This document shows, in pieces, positions 9,142 to 18,445 of a stretch of DNA of 20,695 nt. How positions within the stretch are numbered: the stretch's first letter is position 1; each line of letters starts with the position of its first letter. Both the position numbers and the translations under genes were made by a program. The notes beneath the pieces were generated by a model. It did no database searches. It was not told where the DNA came from and saw only the letters and a list, made by a program, of their open reading frames with translations. Source of the DNA: Phoronis australis (lineage: Eukaryota; Phoronida; Phoronidae); assembly GCA_002633005.1 (NCBI GenBank), contig NMRA01000073.1, forward strand, positions 334,150-354,844. Direction: 5' to 3'.

Positions 9142-10963
9142 CTGTACGAAAAAAATAAATCTGGTCTGTCTCTAGTAAAACTAGTATGACACGGTGCTTG
9201 GCCTGCATTACATGTTAGCATTTTTCGAATAATCTTTTGTTATACACTAGTGTTTTGCGTCTGCGAAACGAGCTTTTGTCTCCTCGTTTCAGCTTCAAAT
9301 CGAAGGTTGCGTTCAGTAAAGCAGGTTTATGGCAAAAAAGAGAGACCACACAGTTGTTCGCGAAATACCGCCATGCATTACCAGTCACAAACCACTACTA
9401 TCCACACGTGTCGTTTTTGCAAAAAAAGTTGTCAAAAAGTTAACGAAATGAGGAATATACGACCTTCGCAAAAATTAAAAACATACATGGATTATAAAAA
9501 ATCACCTTTTGTTCTATTCACGTTTTCTGCACTATAATTAGCAACCCAAATTCAAAGAAAATTGTCGAGAAAAAAGACCACCTTCAAAATGGAGACTTCG
9601 ACGGCTGTTTCCATTTCCGGGAAGATCTCGAGGGTCGGTTTCGCTTCTAAGTCGACCAATGGCATTCAAGTACATACTAGGTTAACTGTAGGCATCTTTT
9701 TGCGAATCACGACATCAACTTACGGTAGTATAACTCAGCTACAAGATAGCGTCGACAGCAAGGCATGTGTTTGGAAAACGTTGACATTTTTGCATGTTCT
9801 GCCGTCTTCTTTCATCAAATGACTTTTTTCCTGTTTTGGTTTGGAACTGGTACTGTATTTATTAATATTATTGTTTATTTATTATAAGTGACATAAGGGT
9901 ACCAGAACATGCATGATCTCAAATACAGAATATTAACCACACACACACACCAACATCTATGAGCTTACTCAGTCACCTTATGACAACTGACCAATAAACC
10001 CAACATTTAATTCACGCACTCATTGTAAATCTGACAACTTTTGACTAGTCAATAAGCAAATAATTAGCTCTGAACTGAAAAGCGTCTTAAATGAATTTTG
10101 CTAGAATATTTGAGGTAGGGCGGAACTTCGTATAACAATGGTCGAATATGAGTACATTTTTTCACAATCAAAGATGAAATGTACTTCATCTTCAATTTCA
10201 TTTTCACAAACACCAGGAGTTCCAGAGTACCGCCTCACCTCAACCTCCAATGGTAGAATACCTGCTCTCAATCGAACTATGACGAACCTCTGATACACCG
10301 GCAGACGCAAATAATCTTTTGCACGATAATCTTTCTTGACAGATCTACGGTATATAAGCGTAGTTTTGTCTAATCAGTTTAACTCTTCTAACTGGAAACT
10401 GACTTTGAAGATTTCGAGAGGCACAATTTGTTTGTTTCTGAAATTTTATTTTGCTTCATTCAGGCCTTGCAACTACCACGGGGGTTCGATTTTAATTTGC
10501 AATAATTGGGCAAAATTGTTTTCCACGTTTTTCAACATTGTTATTATTCCCCAACACCACGTCACGATACCATACTGGACAAGTTGAGTGACTTACGGCG
10601 GATCATTTTCGACATAAAACTCGTTCTTAACAACATTTGAGAATTTTCAACGTACTTCATATTCATATCGTCGCTGTACTTTGTGTTTCTATCTAATTTG
10701 ACGGTCACAGAGATAAGGAATCAGTTTGCAAATTCCACTTTAAAAGAGCGGCAATGGATGTCATGATTAAAAGGACCCATGAAAATAAAAGAATATCGTT
10801 ATAAAAGACAGAAACAAAGCCGGAATCGATGTTTTCACCGCGGCCCCTCCACCAGGGGGCAAAGTGCCAGTCTATAGATTTCTGAAGAAGAAGAAATCAA
10901 AAACTGAGTGAAAGACAAATAACTAAGGGTTTACTAGCCTTAGGCCTTATTTTTTAAACTCAC
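9142..10963 (-). other. Intron 1 (1.8 kb)
   Basis: Runs from donor GTGAGTTT after the kringle exon to acceptor CGTACAG before exon 2; phase 1. It contains the LINE fragment at 10101-10373 and a short (CA)n run near 9938-9950. Apart from these I see no supported gene; plus-strand frames at 9237-9822 lack domains or splice context. Confidence 0.7.
10101..10373 (-). mobile_element. Non-LTR retrotransposon fragment (C-terminal end of ORF2)
   Basis: A 90-codon frame is bounded upstream by an in-frame TGA (10374-10376). It contains LRLPVYQRFVIVRLRAGILP, then VRRYSGTPGVCENEIEDEVH and FIFDC. This is the RAGILPL...E-DE-x-H-F-x-x-x-C signature of the C-terminal zinc-knuckle region of LINE reverse transcriptases. 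The first half of the usual CxxC pair is missing, and no reverse transcriptase core is present upstream, so this is a truncated, decayed insertion inside intron 1, in the same orientation as the host gene. Confidence 0.75.
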
Positions 10964-11233
10964 CGGAATAACAATACGGTATGTTGCAGTACTCGTAACC
11001 GGCATTAGCACTCTTGAAACACCATGGTCCTGAAGGTTTTCCATCTGGATTCCGGCAAAAATTTGACACATCACCAATCGCAGGTTCAGGAAAAGCTGAC
11101 GCATCCGTGAATACGTGACTGTTGGGTGACTGTGAAGACCAAGTTTGACACTTAACGCCGCGGTGTGTCACAGATACTTTCCCTTTATATTCTTGGCCTT
11201 TACGCGTGAGTTTACATTCTGGAAGTTGAATTC
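10964..11233 (-). CDS. Exon 1 (first recognised): kringle domain
   Basis: The exon encodes a complete kringle: six cysteines in the order ECKL, VKCQTW, NFCRNPDG, PWCF, EYCNIP and YC, spanning about 82 residues as usual. The family's C1-C6, C2-C4, C3-C5 bridges are therefore all possible. Landmarks GQEYKG, CQTWSSQSPNSH and CRNPDG are intact. The donor GTGAGTTT starts at 10963, phase 1. I chose the acceptor AATTTCTTAG (exon from 11233) because it gives the phase 1-1 layout typical of kringle exons. CTTCCAG (exon from 11218, same phase) and TTTTCTGTAG (exon from 11345, phase 0, adding 38 residues with two Cys) are alternatives. The lysine-pocket D-x-D pair is D-G-K here, so classical lysine binding is doubtful. 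Kringles act extracellularly in protein-protein contacts. Confidence 0.92.
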
Positions 11234-11839
11234 CTAAGAAATTTACAATTTGCATTGCTTTTCGCAACACCATGGTACATTGTATTTTCACCTTCATGTG
11301 CATTTCCGTGTCATTTCTCTTCGCACCGTGGCACTCTTTGAAATACTACAGAAAACATTGCATGGAAATAAATCGTTAGTAGTTTTTAGGAACAAATGAC
11401 TTGAAATTAAAAACTCCCGTCCTATAAATTTATAAGTACAACATAATTAATAGAGCATAATACACTTAATGGCCAGCGCTCACTCACCTGATGTGGTCTA
11501 GCACAATTGGATTCTAAATTGATAATCGTTAATTCGCAAGACTCCCCGCAAAAAGCGGCAGAACGGTTCCGGCTTATCTTATCAGTCGTCGTTTGTGTCC
11601 ACATTAATCAACAGTGCTCCCTGTCAAGTTCGCCGTCACAGCAATCACACTGTCTTAGACATTGATGACATCCGTGCATCCTCTGACCACATCATGTACG
11701 TGTATTATTATAGCCAACAACATATCAATGGCAACAATATGAATTCATTTTTCCCGATACTAAAGGGTGATTTTCATACTTCATGAATAAAATACACAAA
11801 AATTTGTAGCATGGGTAATGTAAATGGAATTTCACTTAC
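11234..11839 (-). other. Upstream region of kringle exon; possible unplaced 5' exon
   Basis: A frame ending at 11488 (…CARPHQ, followed by a strong donor GTGAGTG) is phase 0 and would join to the alternative kringle-exon start at 11345. Its only phase-compatible acceptor toward the exon at 11840-11952 is a poor AAG without a pyrimidine tract. It contains paired Cys (FCGESCEL) but no domain I recognise. The signal peptide and true first exon were not found. Confidence 0.25.
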
Positions 11840-11952
11840 CATTTTGGCAGCTGTATGGTAAAATTGTTAGAACAAGAAACCATAGCAGCAGGTCCGATAA
11901 CATTCTGTTCGAAAGACGTCTGCAATGCTGTCACGAAAGTACCAGGGACAAT
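11840..11952 (-). CDS. Candidate upstream exon, unrecognised
   Basis: Flanked by acceptor TTAATTGTAG and a strong donor GTAAGTG, with an in-frame TAG exactly at the acceptor. The 37 codons plus 2 bases are fully open and include a segment MVSCSNNFTIQLPK with a possible N-glycosylation sequon. It ends in phase 2, so it cannot join directly to the kringle exon chosen above. It may be a 5' exon of the same gene through an intermediate exon, or a chance open segment. Confidence 0.35.
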
Positions 11953-13187
11953 CTACAATTAATCACATACTTTTTAGAGAATGCAATACGAGTCGTAATT
12001 AATATTGAAATTCTCATAATATGGACCCCATCGCCCTTTTTGAAAAAGCTAGTTTACTTTATCTTCATTTAAATGAAATATAACGTCATATAATCTGTCG
12101 CATTTCGAAAAAAGCTTACCGCGACGTACATGCAGAGCATGCAGTTTGCGTTTGACAAATACATGTAGTTTCATATATATCCAATTTCATTACAGTTTAA
12201 TCAGTTAATGATTTCAACGGTCGCATTAGTTTATTCTTGTAATGTTAATGGACTTTTGTTTGCAAATAGAAAACGTACATGTTTAATTGGCTTTCTTCAA
12301 ACTGGGATAATAGAAACAAAAATGTCATCAATAGCGTTTAATTGACACATAAATTCATAATATTGTACGTCAGAGTAGTAATTAGGTAAATTAAATAATG
12401 TAATACAGATTAGTGTGCAGCCAACATTTGATATCATAGATTGTTTGCATAGGTTTACGTGCATGAGAGTACAATGGTTCCGGTTCCATGCTTATTGTCG
12501 CTGAACAATTGTCAATATATATGGCTGACGTGTCAATATAAGTTTAATGATACATAAATTATCAATCTAAACCTCAGCAAACTTGGCGTAATTTTAGCCC
12601 GACTTTGCAAATTCTATCACACTTGCCGTACTTTTAGTAAAACCTTGCAAATTCTGACAAAGTTGCCGAAAGTTTAGTCCGACGCTAAGAATTATGACAA
12701 AATTGCCTTAATTTTAATCCGATGTTACAAATTCTGGCTCCTTCCACAGGGAATTGATGACTGACCGATTTTCATACGAAAATTGTATCGTCTTCTGCCC
12801 GGACTCCTGGACAACAAATCCAGGTCTCTACTAAAATCTGGAACCACTGTATCTATTTACTAGAGAGGAAATTCTTGCTTTCAACCACAGTTTCTCTCTG
12901 ATAGACAGGGGAGCTGTCAGGGTGACCACGTCCGTTTAGTGTGATAGGCGGTCGATTAGCTGAGTTTTTGAGTGGATGAACTGGGTTTCCCGGACTGGTG
13001 AGCTGTGACCGTAGGTGTGGTTCTATGTACACGAGTACGACAGCCGTGTTGTTTCCACCGCAACAGCACTGTTGTTAAAGTTGAGAATGGAAGTAACTCA
13101 ACAATATACCAGTAACTTTCTCGTTTGTCCGAGTCTCCGTTTGTGTACCAGATATAAATAAGTTTGTGTTTTAATGCTTTTGTTTAG
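11953..13187. other. AT-rich non-coding stretch
   Basis: No coding region can be supported. It contains the 40-bp tandem repeat at 12581-12740 and, from about 12741 to 13180, less AT-rich sequence of unknown type that ends in a good splice acceptor at 13187. Confidence 0.5.
12581..12740. repeat. 40-bp tandem repeat, four diverged copies
   Basis: Units start at 12581, 12621, 12661 and 12701, each exactly 40 bp. They share the core ANTTGCCGNANTTTTAG followed by a Cys-rich-looking but non-coding GACTTTGCAAATTCT motif. Substitutions between copies are many while length is conserved, so the array is old. Confidence 0.85.
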
Positions 13188-13556
13188 GGGGTGTCCACAA
13201 GACACTTACTTTTGAATTCTGCAAGTCTTTTGGCCTACTTCTTAAATCTTCAAAAACGCATTAAAAAGGTGGTACAACGTGCAGCTTTACACAATCATGC
13301 TTGGCAATTGTGTCAATACCTAATTGAACAGCCACAAAAAATGGTTGCACTTTTCCACAATCTCTTCCATAGTCAGCACGCAAACAAGTCTAAGCTTGTC
13401 CTTTACCGAGATGGGAAGCGTTTGCAGAGAACTGACTACTCATCATTGATTCCTTTAGACTATGCCTTGGCCAATACAAGGACGCGTCGAGACGAGCAAA
13501 TTTGTAGCGCATGCTCTCCAAATGTAACGAACTGTCAGTTTCTTCAAAACCCATAA
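13188..13556 (+). CDS. Unrecognised terminal-exon-like ORF
   Basis: An open frame of about 122 codons begins right after a good acceptor (TTTTGTTTAG, whose TAG is in frame) and ends at TAA 13554-13556. The protein is basic and helical in the first half (LLAYFLNLQKRIKKVVQRAA, then HNHAWQLCQYLIEQPQKMVA). It ends with two CxxC-like and C-x5-C arrangements (ICSACSPNVTNC). A candidate AATAAA lies at 13814-13819. I do not recognise a family; a transposon-derived protein is one possibility. Chance open frames of similar length occur elsewhere in the window, so confidence is limited. Confidence 0.35.
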   Translation, partial: GVSTRHLLLNSASLLAYFLNLQKRIKKVVQRAALHNHAWQLCQYLIEQPQKMVALFHNLFHSQHANKSKLVLYRDGKRLQRTDYSSLIPLDYALANTRTRRDEQICSACSPNVTNCQFLQNP

Positions 13557-13557
13557 G

Positions 13558-14164
13558 TCAAGTTTGATTAATGAACAATTTGAAAACATTTTCATTACGC
13601 TGAGACTGAGTGGTCTTCATGATTGCTGTGGGAGGCTGATTAGCACCCCATATCTGTTGCCAAAGGTTAATTGATGGTAACTGACCAATTGTTATGACTC
13701 TTACGTCGCTAAATCCCTGCCGATGATTCAATGAATCTATATAGCACATGGTACTCGACAATTTCGGTTCAGCGACACCACACGCCGAGTGTGTCAATAT
13801 GTGCCTGGGCTACAATAAATGAATCGGTGCGACAGTACGTGCATTGAACACCTGCATGTATTGTCGTATCGCAATGTGTTGACAAATAGGGTTTATGAGG
13901 CATAAGCGGATCCTGCAAATTGCGGGAAAGCCGAGAAGAAGGATGCGTCAAGTGTGAAGATCCAGTAGATGGTTGGTGATAACAACAATGACGCTTGTTT
14001 CCAGGTTCGTTTGCAGGAGCGTTGATTTTGCAAACATTAACATTTGGGATACTGAAAACTTGTTTTGTAAGTTCCCAACGTTCGGTAACCCCTTTAAAGC
14101 GACCACCCAAAAACAACCTATTTTGTATCAATTTAGATCGAGTAGTTCCACTCGATAACGGCAA
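13558..14164 (-). pseudogene. Frame-broken minus-strand ORF pair, unrecognised
   Basis: A 131-codon frame (14164 to 13769) overlaps a 79-codon frame (13797 to 13558) shifted by one register. Together they would make one roughly 200-residue reading frame with a single frameshift around 13770-13797. The first part carries Cys/His clusters (RHCCYH, THCDTT, VQCTYC). The stop lies two bases from the stop of the convergent plus-strand ORF. No known domain is visible; the pair may be a decayed mobile-element gene or two chance frames. Confidence 0.25.
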
Positions 14165-14213
14165 GTTCAGTTAATTTACCTGACACATGAGGGCAGACGA
14201 AGGTGTTGAAATT

Positions 14214-14249
14214 AACCAATGACGTAATTGGTTCGAACACAGTGTGTTC
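14214..14249. promoter_or_regulatory. CCAAT / CRE-like / dyad cluster
   Basis: AACCAAT (14214-14220) and ATTGGTT (14227-14233) are inverted CCAAT boxes enclosing a TGACGTAA CRE/ATF-like core. They are followed at once by GTTCGAAC (14231-14238) and by the nearly perfect 15-bp palindrome GAACACAGTGTGTTC (14235-14249). Such stacked dyads suggest transcription-factor binding. No transcript start can be assigned, and the link to either flanking ORF is inference. Confidence 0.35.
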
Positions 14250-16501
14250 AGCCGTTCCCAACACGCTTACTGTTGTCAATTTATCTCTTGAATGCATGTT
14301 TTACGCCGCATTTCGGAAAAGTCTCTCGGGGGCTCATTAAGTCCTTATCAAATGAATCAATCTAATTGAAACTGCACGGTGCATTAGCCAGTGAGGCCTG
14401 CTATGCATAGCTAATGATGACCTTTGCTCCGAGCAGGGAACTACGTTCAAACTAAAGCCAGCATATCAAATTACACAAGTATTTTGACAATCTAACATTT
14501 TCACTTAAGCCGCAGACTCTGAATTGTCCAATCCTGTTAAAACTTAATTTTGACTACCGCAATTTTCCAATTTTTAAACCATTGCTTACAAGTTACAGTT
14601 CCTGGGAAACACGGACACTTTGTTTAAGTTTGAGTTTGCAAGTGGCACTAATTTTGAACGGATTAAAAATCTTAGAACTTGCCTATAATTTCGTACGCTA
14701 GCATTAAAATCCGACAAAGTCTTTTGAATCTCTGATGTAAACACAACAATTTTCGATTGATATAGAGCCCTCAATAATGGCTCATTCATACTGTTGTGAC
14801 ACTTGTAATAACAAGCGCGATTAAGCCCACGTATTGCCAGTTTGGAAAACACCATTGTTTCTTTTCCTTCAAAGTCTAGTGGTATGATTAGTCAGTGATA
14901 CAACATTTTAGCAATTTAGTCCTGAGAAAGTAGTGTTATTTAAAAATACTTTCAACACCTCCGTCATAAAAACCTTTAGATTTCGCTGCAATATTATTTA
15001 AAAATACTCGTTCCGCATGCCGCTTGATAAGAGACATTGAGATAATTCTGGTCATAGGTAATTTTACTATTAACACAAATGGACCATGTTTACTGCTTCA
15101 AAATATTCAATATATTAACATATCTCTTACCACTAGCAAAATCCGTGAGCTGTAAAAGTTGCAATGCAAAACAAACCGACGCTCGAAAATTAAGCAAACG
15201 AATACCGCAAATGAGACACTTGCAGGCGCTGCTTAAGTGCCTACCGTGCAGGCTATTATACTGTTAAAACGCCGAAATTTTAAACATGATCTGTCACTAT
15301 ACTGCAACAACGCAACCACACGGTGATATAGCGCTACTACTTCGTCATGATTATTGTAGCTAACACATTGGCAGCGCAGCACTAAAAAAGTGGGGAGCTA
15401 TTGCCCCCAGTTCCCTATGGTGCGCCGCCCATGTAACATCCATGCAGTAAAAATAAAATACCAGCAACTTCAATAAAATGCCTTATATATTAAGCCAGTA
15501 ACGATTATGCATACAACATCAGAAAATCAATTCTTTGAGTCTTCCCCAGATTTCAAAATTGTGTCCATAACTTATAACAAAAATATGTTAAGTAAATGCT
15601 ATGCACTATCTAGCAACAATACTGCTGCAGTATAAAGATACAGAGCAAAACAAACATGGATAAAATAGGAAAGGAATATCAGGAAATACAAACCACGAAC
15701 AATAGGGTACAACCATAATTAAAAGTTTATTTAGGGTATATGAACTGCTGGCTTCTATTCTAACCCTGGCTTCCATTATAAGCATGGCAGTATTTATGAG
15801 CAACAAGCTGAATTTCAGAGTTGTTAAAGCCTCAGTCTTATATGGTCTTTCGTACATGCGAAAAACTTGCTGATCGTGCAGCCATACAGCAAATGTTTCA
15901 AGTGACAAAATTTAAGAAATGGTTTAGGCTAGCTACCTGTCCACATCATGAATGAGCGTCAGTAAAAAATTCTGAGGATTCATCACGTGACACATCGTAC
16001 AGGCATAACGTTCTAAACACACGTTCACCAGTATTCAAAAGGAAATGAGAAACGCGGAAACTTCTGTACTACAGTGTAATAAAAAACCAACCAGTTCATC
16101 TCCGACACAAGTAAAAACATTAGTTTACGATATCATACAGCAAAAGCACATTTATTCATAGCCACTAATCGCTTTTTACCGGATCGTAAATCCACTCAGT
16201 AGGTGCACAGATAATTCTAAATGAACACAGTACAGTGTAATCTACAAACTATTGTTCATCAACAGCAACGTGCGCTCATCAGTCATCCTCTAAAACGAAG
16301 TATGTTTTACAAACCAATCGCATGACAACCGCTGCAAGTTTTACCATAATTCTCAATCTAACACAATCCAGTGCAATAATGTTAATTAAAAGACTAAACA
16401 TCACAGGGAAATAAAAAATAAAAATCGAACCCCTATTCACCTCTTTCACGAACGAGGGGCGCTGCTGTCGTATTGATCGAAATCGAGGCGCATTGACAAA
16501 C
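14250..16501. other. Intergenic, no supported gene
   Basis: AT-rich sequence. TTATTTAAAAATACT occurs twice in direct orientation (14937-14951 and about 14996-15010). A MITE-like end is present at 15384-15433. Minus-strand frames at 14586-14855, 15606-15908 and 16279-16608 show no domain or splice context and are treated as chance. Confidence 0.5.
15384..15433. mobile_element. Possible MITE terminal remnant
   Basis: A run AAAAAGTGGGGAGC, then TTGCCCCCAG and a terminal GCCGCCCATG resembles the G/C-run and GGCGG-ended architecture of the intact element at 3160-3319. Only one terminus is recognisable and no target duplication is seen. Confidence 0.3.
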
Positions 16502-16667
16502 ATGGCATCGTCCTGCAAGGTGGTGTGGTCAAAAGACTTATCAACGTTACCAAAAATCAAGCTGTCTGATGTTGAATCGATCTCCAAAAAACATACCAAT
16601 ACGCACAAGAGCTCCCTTCAAAGAGGTTATCGTTTCTTTTATGGTTCGTATGTCCGTGATATCGGAG
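16502..16667 (+). CDS. YqaJ/SWIM gene exon 1
   Basis: It starts at an ATG in a good Kozak setting (AAACATGG) and encodes 55 codons plus one base, ending in donor GTAAGCG at 16668. The translation MASSCKVVWSKDLSTLPKIK opens a lysine-rich N-terminal segment that ends GYRFFYGSYVRDIG, the G-Y-x-x-F-x-x-x-Y-V-x-x-I pattern that typically precedes the SWIM region in this protein type. The open frame continues a little into the intron without resemblance. Confidence 0.75.
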
Positions 16668-17243
16668 GTAAGCGTAATTTCGATGTATATGTTGCCTGTT
16701 CGTGTGACGACTAGTACTAAATTAAGCAAGAGTAGTTGAGCCCATTTAATTATTTTTGTATCGTCTTTTAAAATTTAAAAATAGTTAAATATTATTTGAA
16801 ACCGTAATTATTTTCTTGATTGACCCAATGTTTACTCGCCATTTCTATGAGATTCGTCTCTTGGGCCTACCGATTCTGTTGACTGGTCTTGGGAGAGACT
16901 CGGGCTCTCAGCAAGTTAGTGTCAGCGTGACAGTGCCTAAGCCTCTCTAAGGCAAACGATTTATGAGTCAGAATTTAGATTTCTACTAGATTGACCCTCT
17001 AATTTTCAGTTACAAGGTCAGGCCAAGAGTTAACATTATCACCTTGGTCTGAGAGTTATTGAGGCAGGCCTATCAACGGGCCACAATTAGGTTTACCAAT
17101 ACCAGGTACTCAAGTAGTCGATAAGGAACTAAGGCTGAGCCTTTGCCCGCAACAAGTTTTACTCTTTCTGTACTTGTGAAAATGATGATGTGAAAGGTTC
17201 CTAAAGTGTACCATTTTCAATAACGATTGATTTCTTGTTTCAG

Positions 17244-17332
17244 TACAAAATGATCTTGCTCTGTCTCATCACAGTGTTCGAGCAAAATGTTTTCAAAGTC
17301 AGAAGAAGTCTGGAACACCTCATTCTCTTCTA
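17244..17332 (+). CDS. YqaJ/SWIM gene exon 2 (89 bp)
   Basis: A short exon between acceptor TTTCTTGTTTCAG and donor GTAATT. Its first two bases complete a Val codon with the G left by exon 1, and its 29 codons end in phase 0, exactly what exon 3 needs. It reads HHSVRAKCFQSQKKSGTPHS near its end, the VRAKCxxSxKKxxxPH segment that leads into the SWIM finger in related proteins. Too short to be found by length; recognised by phase and motif. Confidence 0.8.
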
Positions 17333-17635
17333 GTAATTATTACACGTGTTATCTTTTATGTTGTTAGTATACTGCTGCTTTACTTCTAAAACTAGTTTGC
17401 GTAATTTACTGGAGTGTTGAAGAAAAGTTTTTCAGGGTCTTGCTGATGCTGTATTTATGACGTGTTTGTACAATTTGTGGTAAATGCCGGATTACTAGTA
17501 AGATTTTCAGAGCTCCTAGGCTATAAAAAGTCTATTGGCCGTAGCAACTTAACCTGTAACATCGTGACAAATTATTCACCTTATCCCCCTTACCCACAAA
17601 CTATTGTAACATAATTTTTAATTTTCGCTTTTCAG

Positions 17636-18445
17636 ATTGGTTTCACCAATGAGTGGGAGATAGCATCACACACTTGTACTTGCAAAGCTGGAAAAGGATT
17701 CTGTCAACATAAAGTGGCACTCCTGTACCAACTGAGCCACTTTCAACAACTCCAGATCAACAAGGTGCCTGAAACAGTTTCATCCACATCTACCCCTCAA
17801 CATTGGCACGTCCCCCCACGAACACATGGTTTTGCTACCCGCCCTGTGACGGATGTGACGGTTATAAAACCAGTTATCCCTTCTGCTGTAGATCCACTCC
17901 CCAAGAAAGGCCGTTATGAAGATGGAGTCCGAGCAAACGTGTGGAACCCAATGCCAGTGCCACTCAGTGATGTTCAGCACAAAGTTAAGCAACTATTGCC
18001 TGCATTTAATTTACAATCTGCACCACCACAATGGGTGCACCTGTGGAGTCTAATGGAGGACGTGACCTTGGTAGATAGTAAATTTGGTCAAGTACCAAAG
18101 GGGCCTATGCTATCTTATCAGGAGAAGCCTGATCAAATTTGTGTTTTATTTGGACCAGAGAACCCTCCTGCCTTCAATTTGCCTGCGTTAACATTACATT
18201 TTGATCCGCATTCACTTCCTGGTGATCAACAAGTAATCTACCGATCGAAAGAAACATCTTTAATGGAATCACAACAGTATGAAAAAGTCACCAGAGCACA
18301 AAATAAATGCCAAGAGTGGTGTCAGTTGAGAAGGCATCGGATATCGGCTTCCAATTTCAAGGCCATAACGTCAAGGAGAGGCCGCTTTGAAGCTCTTGCT
18401 GTGGACCTGTTAAAGAAAAAGACTGTTGTCACAGAGGCGATGTAG
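17636..18445 (+). CDS. YqaJ/SWIM gene exon 3: SWIM finger and start of nuclease domain
   Basis: It begins after acceptor TTCGCTTTTCAG, phase 0, and runs 269 codons to TAG. Residues 14-25 (CTCKAGKGFCQH) form a SWIM zinc finger, CxC-x6-CxH, with all four ligands present; SWIM fingers bind nucleic acid or protein. A Pro-rich linker follows (about 40-110), then a region with PKGPMLSYQEKP. The YqaJ start motif WCQLRRHRISASNFKAI lies at about 228-244. The frame stops at residue 269, only about 40 residues into the nuclease domain, before the catalytic acids. Confidence 0.85.
   Translation: MGFTNEWEIASHTCTCKAGKGFCQHKVALLYQLSHFQQLQINKVPETVSSTSTPQHWHVPPRTHGFATRPVTDVTVIKPVIPSAVDPLPKKGRYEDGVRANVWNPMPVPLSDVQHKVKQLLPAFNLQSAPPQWVHLWSLMEDVTLVDSKFGQVPKGPMLSYQEKPDQICVLFGPENPPAFNLPALTLHFDPHSLPGDQQVIYRSKETSLMESQQYEKVTRAQNKCQEWCQLRRHRISASNFKAITSRRGRFEALAVDLLKKKTVVTEAM

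Noticed and set aside
9562-9822. 86-codon plus-strand frame in intron 1 with a fairly even codon pattern
   Set aside because: No recognisable domain; possibly part of a dispersed repeat, but nothing in the sequence proves it.
9795-9830. Minus-strand LMKEDGRTCK, like the end of an EGF repeat
   Set aside because: The preceding EGF cysteines are absent, and there is no convincing exon boundary.
11606-11690. Minus-strand Cys-rich peptide with CDCCDGELD, recalling the glucosidase II beta subunit LDL-like repeat
   Set aside because: The frame is closed by stops on both sides within about 30 residues and nothing else of that protein is present; the match is too short.
16279-16608. 109-codon minus-strand frame overlapping YqaJ gene exon 1
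   Set aside because: Antisense shadow of a supported exon and AT-rich upstream sequence, without domain.
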